Of a stretch of DNA of 32,992 nucleotides, positions 6,623 to 15,865 are shown one piece after another. The notes below the pieces were generated by a model. It saw only the letters and a program-made list of their open reading frames with translations. It ran no database searches and was not told the DNA's origin. How positions within the stretch are numbered: the stretch's first letter is position 1; each line of letters begins with the position of its first letter. Position numbers and translations under genes: made by a program. This DNA comes from Lacticaseibacillus hulanensis. GTDB taxonomy: Bacteria; Bacillota; Bacilli; Lactobacillales; Lactobacillaceae. The DNA lies in the NCBI RefSeq assembly GCF_004010095.1, contig NZ_RRYD01000033.1:1-32992 (forward strand). The letters are read 5' to 3'.

Positions 6623-8398
6623 ATGTCAGGATTGATTAACGCTGCGGATGCGATGATTAAGGTGCTTGAGGACTGGGGCATTCACCAGATTTATGGTATT
6701 CCCGGTGGGTCGTTTGACTCGACCATGAATGCATTGCATAACCGGCGCAAGACGATGCGGTACATTCAGGTGCGGCACGAAGAGGTTGGCGCATTGGCGG
6801 CTGCAGGCGAGGCGAAAATCACGGGCAAGATCGGTGCCACTTTTGGTTCGGCCGGCCCTGGGGCGGTGCATCTGCTTAACGGACTGTACGATGCACAGCA
6901 CGACCACGTGCCCGTGCTGGCACTGGTTGGCCAGGTTGGCACCGGGGCAATGAACACGGACTACTTCCAGGAAATGAATGAGAACCCGATGTTCGCGGAT
7001 GTGGCTGTGTACAACCGGACGGTAATGACGGCCGCGCAGATGCCGCACGTGGTTGATGAGGCGATTCGCCAGGCGTACAAGTACAGTGGCGTTTCCGTCG
7101 TGACAATCCCAACTGACCTAGGCTGGGTACCAATCGAGGACAATTACGTCTCTTCCGCCAAACTTTATCAGCAGCCAATTCTGCCGCAGCCGGATCCCGG
7201 ACGAGTTGACCAGGCGCTCGCAATTCTGGCCGCGGCCAAGCAGCCCGTGATGTACGTGGGCCAGGGCGCTAAGGGGGCGACGGCGGATGTGCTTGCGCTG
7301 TCGGAAAAACTCAGCATGCCGATTGTGGTCACGGCGCTCGGCAAGGACATCATCCCGGATGACTACAAGGGCAACATGGGCAGTGCCGGGCGCGTTGCGA
7401 CCAAGCCGGGGGTGGAAGTGGCCCGGGCGGCGGACGCTGTGCTGTTTCTCGGTTCCGATTTCCCGTTCCAGCCTTACTTCATCAACCCGGATGCCAAATA
7501 CATCCAGGTGGACATTGACGCCAGCAAGTTCGGCCGGCGCCACACGGTAGACGTCGCGATTTTGGCCGATGCCAAGCAAGTAGCCAAAATGATGCTGGAC
7601 CGCAGTCAACCACGCAAGGCGACTGCCTGGTACAATGCGGCGCTGGCAGACAAGGCCAACTGGTCGTCCTGGATTCACAGTTTCGGTGAATCCGCCGCGG
7701 AACCGATGCGGGTTGAACCGGTTTTTGAACAAATTAACGCCATGGCCACTGATGACGCGATTTTCCAGGTGGACGTGGGGAACGTCACCATCGACGGCAT
7801 GCGGTTCCTGGACACCAGTAAGAACCAGCGTTTCACCACTTCTGGTTGGTACGCGACGATGGGTTACGCGCTGCCGGCCGCAATCGGGGCGCAGGCGGAG
7901 TTCCCGGACCGGCAAGTCTGGTCAATTTCGGGTGACGGCGGCTTCGCCATGGTGATGCAGGATATCATCACGCAGGTCAAATACAAGATGCCAATCATCA
8001 ACGTTATCCTGAGCAACGACAGCCTTGGCTTCATTGAGGCGGAGCAGGACGACACCCACCAGCCGCACAGCGGGGTTGATCTTCTTCCAGGGGTCCGGTA
8101 TGCCGAGGCCAGTGCGGCGATGGGGGCCCGCGGTTTTGAGGTGACTAATCTTGCCGAATTAAAGGCGGCGTTTGCGGCGGCGGCCAGTCACCGCGATGGC
8201 CCCGTTGTCATCAACGTCCACATCGCCAATGACCGTCCGCTGCCGGTTGAACAGCTGGTCCTCGACGCGGAGACGGCACCGCAGGAGGACGTGGATGCGT
8301 TCGTGAAGAAGTACCACGCGGAGGGCCTGATTCCGCTCCGCGAACTACTGGAACACGCCAGCCGTGGTGAGGCTCCAGTGGAGGAACTTGGTGACTAA
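6623..8398 (+). CDS. pox: Pyruvate oxidase (TPP- and FAD-dependent)
   Basis: 591 residues, close to the usual 590-605. It converts pyruvate, phosphate and oxygen to acetyl phosphate, CO2 and hydrogen peroxide. Three domains are clear: PYR with the ThDP-activating Glu in RHEEVGALAAAG (about 56), a central FAD domain, and PP with the GDGGFAMVMQD...LSND ThDP/Mg motif. The ATG at 6623 has GGAGGAAGGA in front. The 2-keto-acid specificity of this superfamily is not certain from sequence alone; acetolactate synthase is less likely because the C-terminal IEAEQDDTHQPHSGVDL block is of the oxidase type. It is monocistronic: terminator before it, MurR-type gene 69 bases after. Confidence 0.88.
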   Translation: MSGLINAADAMIKVLEDWGIHQIYGIPGGSFDSTMNALHNRRKTMRYIQVRHEEVGALAAAGEAKITGKIGATFGSAGPGAVHLLNGLYDAQHDHVPVLALVGQVGTGAMNTDYFQEMNENPMFADVAVYNRTVMTAAQMPHVVDEAIRQAYKYSGVSVVTIPTDLGWVPIEDNYVSSAKLYQQPILPQPDPGRVDQALAILAAAKQPVMYVGQGAKGATADVLALSEKLSMPIVVTALGKDIIPDDYKGNMGSAGRVATKPGVEVARAADAVLFLGSDFPFQPYFINPDAKYIQVDIDASKFGRRHTVDVAILADAKQVAKMMLDRSQPRKATAWYNAALADKANWSSWIHSFGESAAEPMRVEPVFEQINAMATDDAIFQVDVGNVTIDGMRFLDTSKNQRFTTSGWYATMGYALPAAIGAQAEFPDRQVWSISGDGGFAMVMQDIITQVKYKMPIINVILSNDSLGFIEAEQDDTHQPHSGVDLLPGVRYAEASAAMGARGFEVTNLAELKAAFAAAASHRDGPVVINVHIANDRPLPVEQLVLDAETAPQEDVDAFVKKYHAEGLIPLRELLEHASRGEAPVEELGD

Positions 8399-8467
8399 TT
8401 CGGCGAGTTATTTCTAGCCCACCCAAATTTTATATGGTATTCTTATGTGAGAAATGGGGGCTTTCGA

Positions 8468-9340
8468 ATGACAGTTCGGGGAAACTTTCAAGGCGCACTT
8501 GATGGCCTGGCGTCGGCTGAACGCAGGGTAGCTGAGTATGTGCTCGATAACCCGGAAACCGTGTTATCGATGAATGTGCAAGAACTTGCCGCTGCGGCTG
8601 AGACTAGCGCGGCAACGGTTAGCAGGGTTGTGCGGCGCCTCAATTTTGCGGGCTACAACGAGCTCAAGCTGCAACTAGCGGCGGACCTCAGTAACGGCCA
8701 AGATGATGCAAGCCTGGATGACGCAATCCGGCAGAATGAGGACCTGCACTCCCTGAAGGCTAAGTTGCTCGCGAACGCCGAACGGTCATTGCGGGAAACG
8801 GTCGATCAGGTGCACGACGATAACCTTGATTTGGTGTTGCCGCTGCTGCACGGGGCGCGGCACCTGTTGATATTCGGCGTCGGTGCGTCCTATCTGGTTG
8901 CCCAGAACATTGCCCAGAAGTGGTCGCGGCTCGGGTACGCGTGCACCGTGAGCGATGACCTCAACGTGTTCCTGCCGCCCGCAATGGCGACTGACCCCGA
9001 TAACGCGGTGGTCTGGTTTGTTTCCAACTCCGGCGAGTCTCCTGAGGCGGTGATGGCTGCCAAGCTGGCCCACAGCGCCGGCCTGCCAGTGATTGCGACC
9101 ACCAAGATTGGTCAGAATTCACTCACGAAGTACGCGGATTACACGTTGCAAACCTCCCAGCCGGTTGAGGGCCACCACCGGTTCGCGGCGACCCAGTCGC
9201 TCCACGCGCAGTTCATGTTGGTTGACATCGTGTATTACGCGTTCGTGAGTCGGTACTACGAAGAGGCAGCCCGCTCTGTGTCGGTTTCGCGCGAAGCAGT
9301 CGCGGAGTATAAACGCTCACTGCGGAATGGGTTCAAATAA
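8468..9340 (+). CDS. murR: MurR/RpiR-family regulator of MurNAc utilisation
   Basis: 290 residues. An N-terminal RpiR HTH (about 1-75; ETSAATVSRVVRRLNFAGYNELK is the recognition region) is followed by a SIS sugar-phosphate domain (about 115-255; IFGVGASYLVAQNIAQKW and VSNSGESPE). The family binds amino-sugar phosphates; MurR of Escherichia coli responds to MurNAc-6-P. The ATG at 8468 is preferred because GGGGG lies seven bases upstream; an in-frame GTG at 8447 has none. A terminator separates it from mupG-murQ-PTS, its likely targets, so it forms its own unit. Confidence 0.85.
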   Translation: MTVRGNFQGALDGLASAERRVAEYVLDNPETVLSMNVQELAAAAETSAATVSRVVRRLNFAGYNELKLQLAADLSNGQDDASLDDAIRQNEDLHSLKAKLLANAERSLRETVDQVHDDNLDLVLPLLHGARHLLIFGVGASYLVAQNIAQKWSRLGYACTVSDDLNVFLPPAMATDPDNAVVWFVSNSGESPEAVMAAKLAHSAGLPVIATTKIGQNSLTKYADYTLQTSQPVEGHHRFAATQSLHAQFMLVDIVYYAFVSRYYEEAARSVSVSREAVAEYKRSLRNGFK

Positions 9341-9356
9341 ATAGTGATTATGAATG

Positions 9357-9389
9357 AAGCAGCTAATCGTACGATTGGCTGCTTTTTTT
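9357..9389 (+). terminator. Terminator of murR
   Basis: AAGCAGCTAATCGT (9357-9370) folds onto ACGATTGGCTGCTT (9371-9384) with one G-U pair, followed by a run of T. Confidence 0.9.
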
Positions 9390-9674
9390 GTATTCATATT
9401 TCGGCGAATTTGCTCGCTTCGGAAATATTATTTCTTAAATATTTTAAAATGGTTGAAATGCATTTACTTTAATGCTATTCTGTATTTGTTGATTGGAAGG
9501 GTTTTCAATCTATGCGTAAAAAATAGCCCAATTTTGGGTGGCGATTGCCGAATTACCCAATCGATGTTGATGGCGTGAGGATTGTTAAGTCAAAAATGCA
9601 AAAACGTCTACGATATTGGTATAGGTGAAATGTTTGGCGGTGATTTTGCCTCTGGACAGTGCGACAATTGCGTG
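9390..9674. other. AT-rich intergenic region upstream of mupG
   Basis: About 285 bases without a credible gene, strikingly AT-rich against the GC-rich neighbours. It includes a perfect AAATGCATTT palindrome (9456-9465) and an AAATATT...AAATATTT pair just before it. This is where operators for the MurR-type protein would be expected, but I cannot assign one. Open frames here lack binding sites and start inside the murR terminator. Confidence 0.5.
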
Positions 9675-9680
9675 TAGAAT
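9653..9680 (+). promoter_or_regulatory. Likely promoter of the mupG-murQ-PTS operon
   Basis: TGGACA (9653-9658) and TAGAAT (9675-9680) with a 16-base spacer, 24 bases before the mupG start. Confidence 0.5.
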
Positions 9681-9704
9681 CTCATTTATGAAGGGAGGAT
9701 GCTT

Positions 9705-10751
9705 ATGTTTGGGTTTTCGGTATATCTCAATAGTTCGCTTGATGATTCGACATTGGTATATATCAAAGCGATGCGGCGGGCCGGATTCACCGGTGTTTTT
9801 ACCTCGCTGCACATTCCCGAAGATGATGCCGGCAAACTGGTGGACCAATTGTCGATTCTGCGTCAGTATTGCGCGGAAGCTAATCTCGAACTTGTGGCCG
9901 ATGTGTCGCAGGACGGATTCGCCAAGATGGGAATTGATTACACGAACTCAGCGGCAATTAGAGCGCTTGGTTTAAGTGGACTACGCCTTGATTTTGGATT
10001 TACCAACGCCGAGATTGCCGGGTTGTCCCGCATTTTGCCGATAGCCCTCAATGCAAGCACAATTAGCGAAACCGATTTGCGTGAATTACGCGAGGCCGGT
10101 GGTGACATGAACCGCATTGAAGCGTGGCACAACTATTATCCGCGGCCGGAAACGGGCCTAGATGCAGGCTGGTACGCCCGCAAGAATGAATGGTTACATG
10201 ATCACGGCATCAAGACGATGGGGTTTGTTCCCGGTGACGGGAAATTGCGGATGCCAATTCAGGCAGGGCTGCCGACTCTTGAAGAGCACCGGGGCGCCAA
10301 TCCACTTGCGGCGGCCCTTCAGCTGCAGCAGCTCGCCACGGACCGCGTCTACATCGGAGATGAAACCATTAAGGACCACACCCGCAAACAGTTTGCCGCG
10401 TACATTCAGAAAGGCAAGCTGCTGCTGGATACGGTCGCGGAATTGCCGGTTCCTCTTTATGAGCGGACCTGGCACAACCGCCCCGATGTTGCGCGGGATG
10501 TTGTCCGGTTCGCCGAGTCGCGAGAATTGCAACTGCTCGCCACGAGGCCGGCTGCAACCGGGAAGCGGGTTGCCGGCAGTGTCACCGTCGACAATGATGA
10601 ATATGGTCGCTATGCTGGCGAAGTTCAAATTGCTCGGCGAGATTTACCAGCAGACAAGCGGGTTAATCTCCTCGGCCAGCTCACTTCGGCCAGCTGTGAA
10701 TTGTTGCCATTCGTGGATGCGGGGCAAGCAGTGGAATTTTGCAAGCAATAG
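9705..10751 (+). CDS. mupG: 6-phospho-N-acetylmuramidase, DUF871 family
   Basis: 348 residues. Opens MFGFSVYLNSSLDD, the DUF871/MupG signature, with a TIM-barrel N-terminal part (to about 230) and a cyclophilin-like C-terminal domain. MupG of Staphylococcus aureus splits MurNAc-6-phosphate-GlcNAc into MurNAc-6-P and GlcNAc after uptake; this assignment is by family plus the adjacent murQ and PTS genes. The ATG at 9705 is chosen over an ATG six bases earlier because that one overlaps the GGGAGG binding site. murQ follows after 18 bases, so they are translated from one message. Confidence 0.9.
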   Translation: MFGFSVYLNSSLDDSTLVYIKAMRRAGFTGVFTSLHIPEDDAGKLVDQLSILRQYCAEANLELVADVSQDGFAKMGIDYTNSAAIRALGLSGLRLDFGFTNAEIAGLSRILPIALNASTISETDLRELREAGGDMNRIEAWHNYYPRPETGLDAGWYARKNEWLHDHGIKTMGFVPGDGKLRMPIQAGLPTLEEHRGANPLAAALQLQQLATDRVYIGDETIKDHTRKQFAAYIQKGKLLLDTVAELPVPLYERTWHNRPDVARDVVRFAESRELQLLATRPAATGKRVAGSVTVDNDEYGRYAGEVQIARRDLPADKRVNLLGQLTSASCELLPFVDAGQAVEFCKQ

Positions 10752-10769
10752 AGATAGGAGAAACACATT

Positions 10770-11669
10770 ATGACCGAACCGAATTTAGCGGGACTCACGA
10801 CTGAGACCCGAAATAAGAACACGATGAACCTTGACACCATGAGCGTCCACGACTTTGTTCGCGTCATGAACGCTGAAGACCAAACGGTGCCCGTCAGTGT
10901 TAGTCACGCGCTACCAGAAATCGAAACGGCAATTAACGCAATTATTGATTCATTTAACCGTGGTGGCCGTTTGATTTACATTGGTGCCGGAACAAGTGGC
11001 CGGCTGGGCGTCTTGGATGCGGCCGAGTGTGTGCCGACGTTCGGTGTTGATCCGGAAATGGTGCAGGGCTTCATTGCTGGCGGCTCAAGTGCCATGACCG
11101 TCGCGGTTGAAGGTGCAGAAGATTCACTGGAACTCGGCAAAGCGGACCTGGAGCAGGCCAAGCTGACCGCTAAGGATACGGTGGTTGGCATTGCTGCAAG
11201 TGGGCGGACACCGTACGTTGTTGGCGGTCTGGACTATGCGAATGAAGTCGGTGCCCACACCGTGAGCCTAGCTGCCAACAGCGATGCGGTTATTAGCAAG
11301 CACGCCAAGATTGCGATTGAGGTTCCCGTCGGCCCCGAGATTCTGACGGGCTCGACACGCTTAAAGTCGGGGACGGCCCAGAAGCTCGTGCTGAACATGC
11401 TGTCAACGGGCTCAATGGTTGGCATCGGCAAGGTTTACAAAAACTTGATGGTCGATGTCCGGCCAACCAACGAGAAGCTGGTTGCCCGCAGCAAACGTAT
11501 CATCCAGCAGGCCACTGATTGCGATGAAGCGACAGCGTCCAAGGCGTTTGCCGATGCGGACCAGAACGTTAAATTGGCAATCGTGATGGTTCTCACGGAT
11601 TTGGACAAAGACGAAGCACGCGCCCGGCTCGACCGGGGCAAGGGCTTTATCCGGGCGGCAATTAAATAG
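10770..11669 (+). CDS. murQ: N-acetylmuramic acid 6-phosphate etherase
   Basis: 299 residues, the family norm. It cleaves the lactyl ether of MurNAc-6-P to give GlcNAc-6-P and D-lactate in the cytoplasm. A SIS domain spans about 50-220: [23 protein letters not shown] is the conserved sugar-phosphate and catalytic-glutamate region, and [15 protein letters not shown] the second loop. The C-terminal helical part carries the LDRGKGFIR end typical of MurQ. Start ATG 10770 with TAGGAG upstream. Flanked by mupG and the PTS permease, completing a recycling pathway. Confidence 0.95.
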   Translation: MTEPNLAGLTTETRNKNTMNLDTMSVHDFVRVMNAEDQTVPVSVSHALPEIETAINAIIDSFNRGGRLIYIGAGTSGRLGVLDAAECVPTFGVDPEMVQGFIAGGSSAMTVAVEGAEDSLELGKADLEQAKLTAKDTVVGIAASGRTPYVVGGLDYANEVGAHTVSLAANSDAVISKHAKIAIEVPVGPEILTGSTRLKSGTAQKLVLNMLSTGSMVGIGKVYKNLMVDVRPTNEKLVARSKRIIQQATDCDEATASKAFADADQNVKLAIVMVLTDLDKDEARARLDRGKGFIRAAIK

Positions 11670-11740
11670 AGGAATTAATGTTGTGTGTCCGCTATTCCCG
11701 AGTGATTCAGGAACTTGCGGGCGTGGGTATACGGGTCAAC

Positions 11741-11756
11741 GCGTGCAGGTGCACGC
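11741..11756 (+). other. Small hairpin between murQ and the PTS gene
   Basis: GCGTGC (11741-11746) and GCACGC (11751-11756) form a perfect 6-bp stem in the 112-base gap. Without a T-tract it is at most a processing or partial attenuation element. Confidence 0.35.
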
Positions 11757-11781
11757 CGCATCCGTAGTCTAGGAGGATATT

Positions 11782-13752
11782 ATGGCTGAAGATAAATACA
11801 GCGTAATGGGCCAGGCCATCTTTGATCATGTTGGTGGGCCAGGCAACGTTGAAAAATTGATTCACTGCATGACGCGTGTCCGGATGACGATTCGCGATTA
11901 CGACAAGGTCGACATGGAGGGTCTGAAGAAGATTCCCGGCGTGCTCGGCGTGGTCGAGGAAGACACGCTCCAGGTTGTCATCGGCCCCGGTGCCGTCAAC
12001 AAGGTCGCCCTGGCAATGGTGAACAGCGTCGGGGTTGAACTTGGGGAGACTTTCCCGAGCGAATCCACGCACGCAAGCAACAAGGAGGCCGTTAACGCCA
12101 AGGCCGCCGAAGTCCACGCAGCGCAGAAGGCTAAGCTCAAGCAGACCTGGTGGCGCCAGGTTTTGCAGGCAATCTCTGGAATCTTCATTCCACTGATTCC
12201 AGTCTTCGTTGGTGCCGGGCTTGTTTCCGGGATTGCCGCGATTCTGTCCAACTTGATGGTTGCCGGAACCATTGGCAAGAACTGGACCGACATTATTACG
12301 GTCCTCAAAGTTATCAACGGTGGGCTGTTCAGTTACCTCGCGATTTACGTTGGGATTAACTCCGCAACTCAGTTTAAGAGCACGCCAGGGATTGGTGGTG
12401 CCATTGGGGCGATGACCCTGTTGCCAGGGGTAGTCGCACCGGTCACAATCACGAACATCTTCAACGGTCAGCCACTTGCTGCCGGACAAGGTGGGATCAT
12501 CGGCGTTATCTTCGCCGTTTGGATTGCTTCCATGGTTGAAAGGAAGCTCCACAAGTGGATTCCTGACTCAGTTGATATTATCTTCACGCCAATGCTGACG
12601 CTGCTGGTTGTTGGTGCGTTCACCATCTTCCTGGTAATGCCAATCGCGGGGGTTGTTTCTAGCTCCCTGGTTGGTGCAATTCAGTGGGTATTGAGCGTTG
12701 GTGGGGCATTCTCCGGGTTCGTGCTCGGGCTGTTCTTCCTACCAATGGTTATGTTCGGTCTGCACCAGATTCTCACCCCAATTCACGTCGAAATGATTGC
12801 AAAACTTGGCTACACGCCACTCCTGCCAATTCTGGCCATGGCTGGTGCCGGTCAAGTTGGTGCCGCAATTGCGCTGTGGATTCGAGCACGTAAGAACAAG
12901 AAGCTGACTGGATTGATTAAAGGGGCGCTGCCCGTTGGGATTCTCGGTGTCGGCGAACCTTTGATTTATGGGGTTACGTTGCCACTGGGTCGCCCATTCA
13001 TCACCGCATGTATCGGTGGTGGTATCGGTGGTGCCGTTATTGGTGGCCTCGGCAACATCGGTGCAATCGCGATTGGCCCTTCTGGGGTTGCGCTGATTCC
13101 GCTGATTGCTAATGGTAAGTGGCTCGGCTATGTCTTTGGCCTGCTCGCTGCTTACGCTGGTGGTTTTGTTGCAACGTACTTCTTCGGTGTGCCAAAGAGC
13201 GCCATGGTTGATGAAGACGAAGAGGTTGCAGTTGCCGCAGATGCACCTGTTGCCACAGTGTCCGCACCGGAACCAGCAGCTGCTAAGGTTGCCGGCAAGG
13301 GTGAACTGGTTGCAACCGCAACTGGGGACTTGCTGCCAATGGATCAAGTGAATGATGATGTGTTCAGTAAGAAAATGGTCGGCGACGGCTTTGCCATTAA
13401 CCCAAGCATGGGGACAGTCGTTGCTCCTGCTGACGGGACAATCGTCAGTGTTGCCGACACGAAGCACGCGATTATGATGACTACGGCTAACGGGATGGAA
13501 TTACTCCTGCACCTTGGCCTGGATACCGTCGAGCTTGGTGGTAAGCCATTCACAGTTAACGTGAAGGCCGGTGACACGGTGCACGCGGGTCAGCAGATTG
13601 CCCTGATGGATCTTGACGCCATCAAGCAAGCTGGCAAGCAAACAACCGTGATTACCGCGGTGACGAACATGGATGCCGTTGACTCAATCACGCCAATTAC
13701 CGCTGGCAAGATTGACGAAGGAACCCTCGTTCAGACGGTCGTTACTAAGTAA
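11782..13752 (+). CDS. murP: PTS transporter subunit IIBC-IIA, MurNAc-type (MurP-like)
   Basis: 656 residues. Domains in order: IIB (1-90) with phospho-Cys29 in LIHCMTRVRM; a multi-spanning IIC (about 110-470); an Ala/Pro-rich linker (about 475-520); and a Crr-like IIA (about 525-656) with phospho-His577 in LLLHLGLDTV. It belongs to the glucose/sucrose-type permease superfamily. Escherichia coli MurP lacks IIA, whereas this protein carries its own, so uptake and phosphorylation need only HPr and enzyme I. Position after mupG and murQ points to MurNAc or MurNAc-GlcNAc; sucrose or trehalose would be alternatives without that context. AGGAGG precedes the ATG. Confidence 0.85.
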   Translation: MAEDKYSVMGQAIFDHVGGPGNVEKLIHCMTRVRMTIRDYDKVDMEGLKKIPGVLGVVEEDTLQVVIGPGAVNKVALAMVNSVGVELGETFPSESTHASNKEAVNAKAAEVHAAQKAKLKQTWWRQVLQAISGIFIPLIPVFVGAGLVSGIAAILSNLMVAGTIGKNWTDIITVLKVINGGLFSYLAIYVGINSATQFKSTPGIGGAIGAMTLLPGVVAPVTITNIFNGQPLAAGQGGIIGVIFAVWIASMVERKLHKWIPDSVDIIFTPMLTLLVVGAFTIFLVMPIAGVVSSSLVGAIQWVLSVGGAFSGFVLGLFFLPMVMFGLHQILTPIHVEMIAKLGYTPLLPILAMAGAGQVGAAIALWIRARKNKKLTGLIKGALPVGILGVGEPLIYGVTLPLGRPFITACIGGGIGGAVIGGLGNIGAIAIGPSGVALIPLIANGKWLGYVFGLLAAYAGGFVATYFFGVPKSAMVDEDEEVAVAADAPVATVSAPEPAAAKVAGKGELVATATGDLLPMDQVNDDVFSKKMVGDGFAINPSMGTVVAPADGTIVSVADTKHAIMMTTANGMELLLHLGLDTVELGGKPFTVNVKAGDTVHAGQQIALMDLDAIKQAGKQTTVITAVTNMDAVDSITPITAGKIDEGTLVQTVVTK

Positions 13753-13753
13753 G

Positions 13754-13802
13754 AGCACACAAAAAGAGTTCAAGACGCTGTCTTGAACTCTTTTTGTGTG
13801 CT
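13754..13802. terminator. Bidirectional terminator between the PTS gene and ndt
   Basis: A perfect 23-bp stem (13754-13776 with 13780-13802) and 3-base loop starting one base after the PTS stop codon. The arms contain AAAAAG/CTTTTT, so it can act on both convergent units. Confidence 0.9.
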
Positions 13803-13822
13803 GCGGAGATTTTAATTAATTC

Positions 13823-14299
13823 CTACTTCACGTATTCTTTGACCGCGGCAACGAGTGCGGGCACGTTGTTAACGATGGTCCCGTTCAGCTTAATCAGCCC
13901 GGTGGTGTAGAGGTTCAGGTAGTGGAACTGGTTCTCGGCAATCGTCGCGAGTGCGGCCAGCTTCTTTGAGTTGGTGGCACCCTGCTGGCGGGAGTCGGTG
14001 TACAGGCCAATCATGGGGATGCCCTTCGCGTAGGCGACCCCGATTTCACTGGCAACGCCGGCGTCAATGGAGATGCCATCGAGGACGGCGATGACCAGGT
14101 CGCTGCCGACCAGCTCGTCCGTGTCGGCCAGCGCAATCATTTTGGAATCAGCGTATGCCTGCTTGTCGTTAATCGCCGCGTTCTCTTGGGGCAGGTAAAT
14201 GTTGATGCCCGGAATTTCACTGCGCAGCTGCGCCACAATGTTGGCGTTAAAATCAAAGTCAGCCTGACTAAAGAGGCCGTTAGCAAAATAAATTTTCAT
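13823..14299 (-). CDS. ndt: Nucleoside 2-deoxyribosyltransferase
   Basis: 158 residues. Transfers deoxyribose between bases in nucleotide salvage. The family core is visible: MKIYFANGLF opening with the substrate tyrosine, D..N...LR helix, and LDGISIDAGVASEIG, in which Glu85 lies at the position of the catalytic nucleophile. Length agrees with the type found in lactobacilli (about 157). AGGAAAGGA lies upstream of the ATG at 14299. It is 24 bases downstream of the rRNA methyltransferase on the same strand, so probably its distal operon partner. Confidence 0.9.
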   Translation of the reverse strand: MKIYFANGLFSQADFDFNANIVAQLRSEIPGINIYLPQENAAINDKQAYADSKMIALADTDELVGSDLVIAVLDGISIDAGVASEIGVAYAKGIPMIGLYTDSRQQGATNSKKLAALATIAENQFHYLNLYTTGLIKLNGTIVNNVPALVAAVKEYVK

Positions 14300-14323
14300 G
14301 TTTTGGCAAAGTCCTTTCCTGTT

Positions 14324-15691
14324 CTAGCGTAAACTCAACTTCACAACTGCCTCCACGCGGGCGGTCTCGGGGAACATATCGACCGACTGAATGTAGTCAA
14401 CGCGGTACGTCTTGCTCAGGTGCACCAAATCGCGCGCAAGGGTGGATGGGTTGCAGCTGACGTACACGAAGCGCTTCGGTTTGGCCCGGAGCAGGGCGGG
14501 GATGAACGCGCCCTCAAGCCCGGTGCGCGGTGGGTCCACAATCACGGCGTCGGGCCGGTAGCCTTCATCCAGCCACTTGGGCAGCACGTCTTCGGCTTTC
14601 CCGGTAACGTATTCCGTGTTCGTGAAGCCGTTGCGTTCGGCGTTGGCCTTGGCGTCCTCGATTGCGGCGGGAATTGTGTCCATCCCGCGCACGGAGCCGG
14701 CCGCGCCGGCGAGTGCGAGCCCGAGCGTGCCGACACCACAATATGCGTCAACCAGTTTGTCGCCGCGGTGCAGGTCGAGGGCGGCCAGTGCTTCTTTGTA
14801 AAGCACCGCGGTCTGCTCTGGGTTCAGCTGCAGGAATGCTTGCGGCGAGAGGTTGTAGGCGATGCCGTTGATGATTTCGGTGATGTACTGGGATCCCGCG
14901 AGCAGCGTGGTTGTGTCACCCCAAATCTGACTGGTGCGGCCCTTGTTCACGTTCTGGCTGATGCTGACAACGGCGGGCAACTCCGTGGCGATGGCCTCGA
15001 GCAGTTTTTCCTTGTGCGGCAGCTTCTGCGAATTGGTCACGAAGGTTACCTGCACCTCACCAGTGGCGGCTGATTCCCGGACAACGAGGGTTTTGATAAT
15101 CCCGGAGTTGGCTTTTTCATCATACACTGGAATTTGGAGCCGTTCGATGATGGCGCAAAGGCCCGTGATGACCTGCATTGTCAGTTTGCGCTGCGTGGCA
15201 AAAGTCTGCAGTGGCACGAGTTCGTGGCTGCCAGGTTTGTACAGACCGGCGCGGACGTGGCCATCCACCATGCGTACGGGGAACTGCGCCTTGTTGCGGT
15301 AGTGCAGGGGACTTACGGCGCCAATGGTTGGGCGCACGTCGTAATGCTGCCAGCCGGCGGGTTTGAACTTGGCCAGCGACTGATTGATTACGTCGGTCTT
15401 GAATTTGAGCTGGGCCGGATAACTCAGTGCGCCGAGCTCAACGCCGCCGACGTGTCCGTAGTTTGGATCGACGGGGGTGACGCGGTCGGGCGATTGTTTG
15501 CGGACACGGTGGGTCTTAGCTTCCAGATACCGGTCGTGCACGGCCGTGACCTCGGCGACCACGACTTCATCCGGCAGGGCGCCGGTCACAAAGGTAATTT
15601 TGCGGCGGTAGTACCCGATACCCGCGCCGTTGATGTCCATGCGGCGGATGGTGAGGGGGAAACGGTCGCCGACTTGTACTTCATTTTGCAT
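14324..15691 (-). CDS. rlmCD: 23S rRNA (uracil-5-)-methyltransferase, RumA/RlmCD family
   Basis: 455 residues. Methylates uridines of 23S rRNA with S-adenosylmethionine. An N-terminal TRAM domain (about 1-60) is followed by the central RNA-binding part and a Rossmann methyltransferase. The SAM motif is DAYCGVGTLGLALAG, the NPPY-equivalent is VDPPRTGLEG, and the catalytic cysteine is in YVSCNPSTLARDL. The four-cysteine iron-sulfur cluster of E. coli RlmD is not evident, as in Gram-positive RlmCD. Start: ATG at 15691 lies 13 bases from GGAG; a TTG at 15697 has the better 7-base spacing and is a serious alternative. A second paralogue is common in lactobacilli, so exact site specificity is open. 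Confidence 0.9.
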   Translation of the reverse strand: MQNEVQVGDRFPLTIRRMDINGAGIGYYRRKITFVTGALPDEVVVAEVTAVHDRYLEAKTHRVRKQSPDRVTPVDPNYGHVGGVELGALSYPAQLKFKTDVINQSLAKFKPAGWQHYDVRPTIGAVSPLHYRNKAQFPVRMVDGHVRAGLYKPGSHELVPLQTFATQRKLTMQVITGLCAIIERLQIPVYDEKANSGIIKTLVVRESAATGEVQVTFVTNSQKLPHKEKLLEAIATELPAVVSISQNVNKGRTSQIWGDTTTLLAGSQYITEIINGIAYNLSPQAFLQLNPEQTAVLYKEALAALDLHRGDKLVDAYCGVGTLGLALAGAAGSVRGMDTIPAAIEDAKANAERNGFTNTEYVTGKAEDVLPKWLDEGYRPDAVIVDPPRTGLEGAFIPALLRAKPKRFVYVSCNPSTLARDLVHLSKTYRVDYIQSVDMFPETARVEAVVKLSLR

Positions 15692-15787
15692 TGCCAAAGA
15701 AATTCTCCTTGATGTGTCCATTTGGTATTGTCCGCACATGGACGATACTCAGTTAAAAACATTATCCCACAAATTGGCAGAGTTCGG

Positions 15788-15793
15788 TATAAT
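15788..15793 (+). promoter_or_regulatory. -10 box for the small membrane-protein pair
   Basis: A perfect TATAAT 72 bases before the gene at 15866. No good -35 hexamer is present at 16-18 bases (TTATCC would be at 19), so it is a partial promoter call. Confidence 0.4.
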
Positions 15794-15865
15794 GGTTAAG
15801 AGAAAGCGAATTCTTAAGTTCGCGGTGCGGCCGGCGGGTTTTGCCGACCAGGAAAGGATTATGTG

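Noticed and set aside
7118-7915. Long antisense frame opposite pyruvate oxidase (similar ones lie opposite mvaA, recX and the ABC genes)
   Set aside because: These are mirror frames of GC-rich genes; none has a binding site or a recognisable protein family.
9354-9578. 74-codon frame after murR
   Set aside because: It starts inside the murR terminator, has no binding site and uses AT-rich codons unlike any neighbour.
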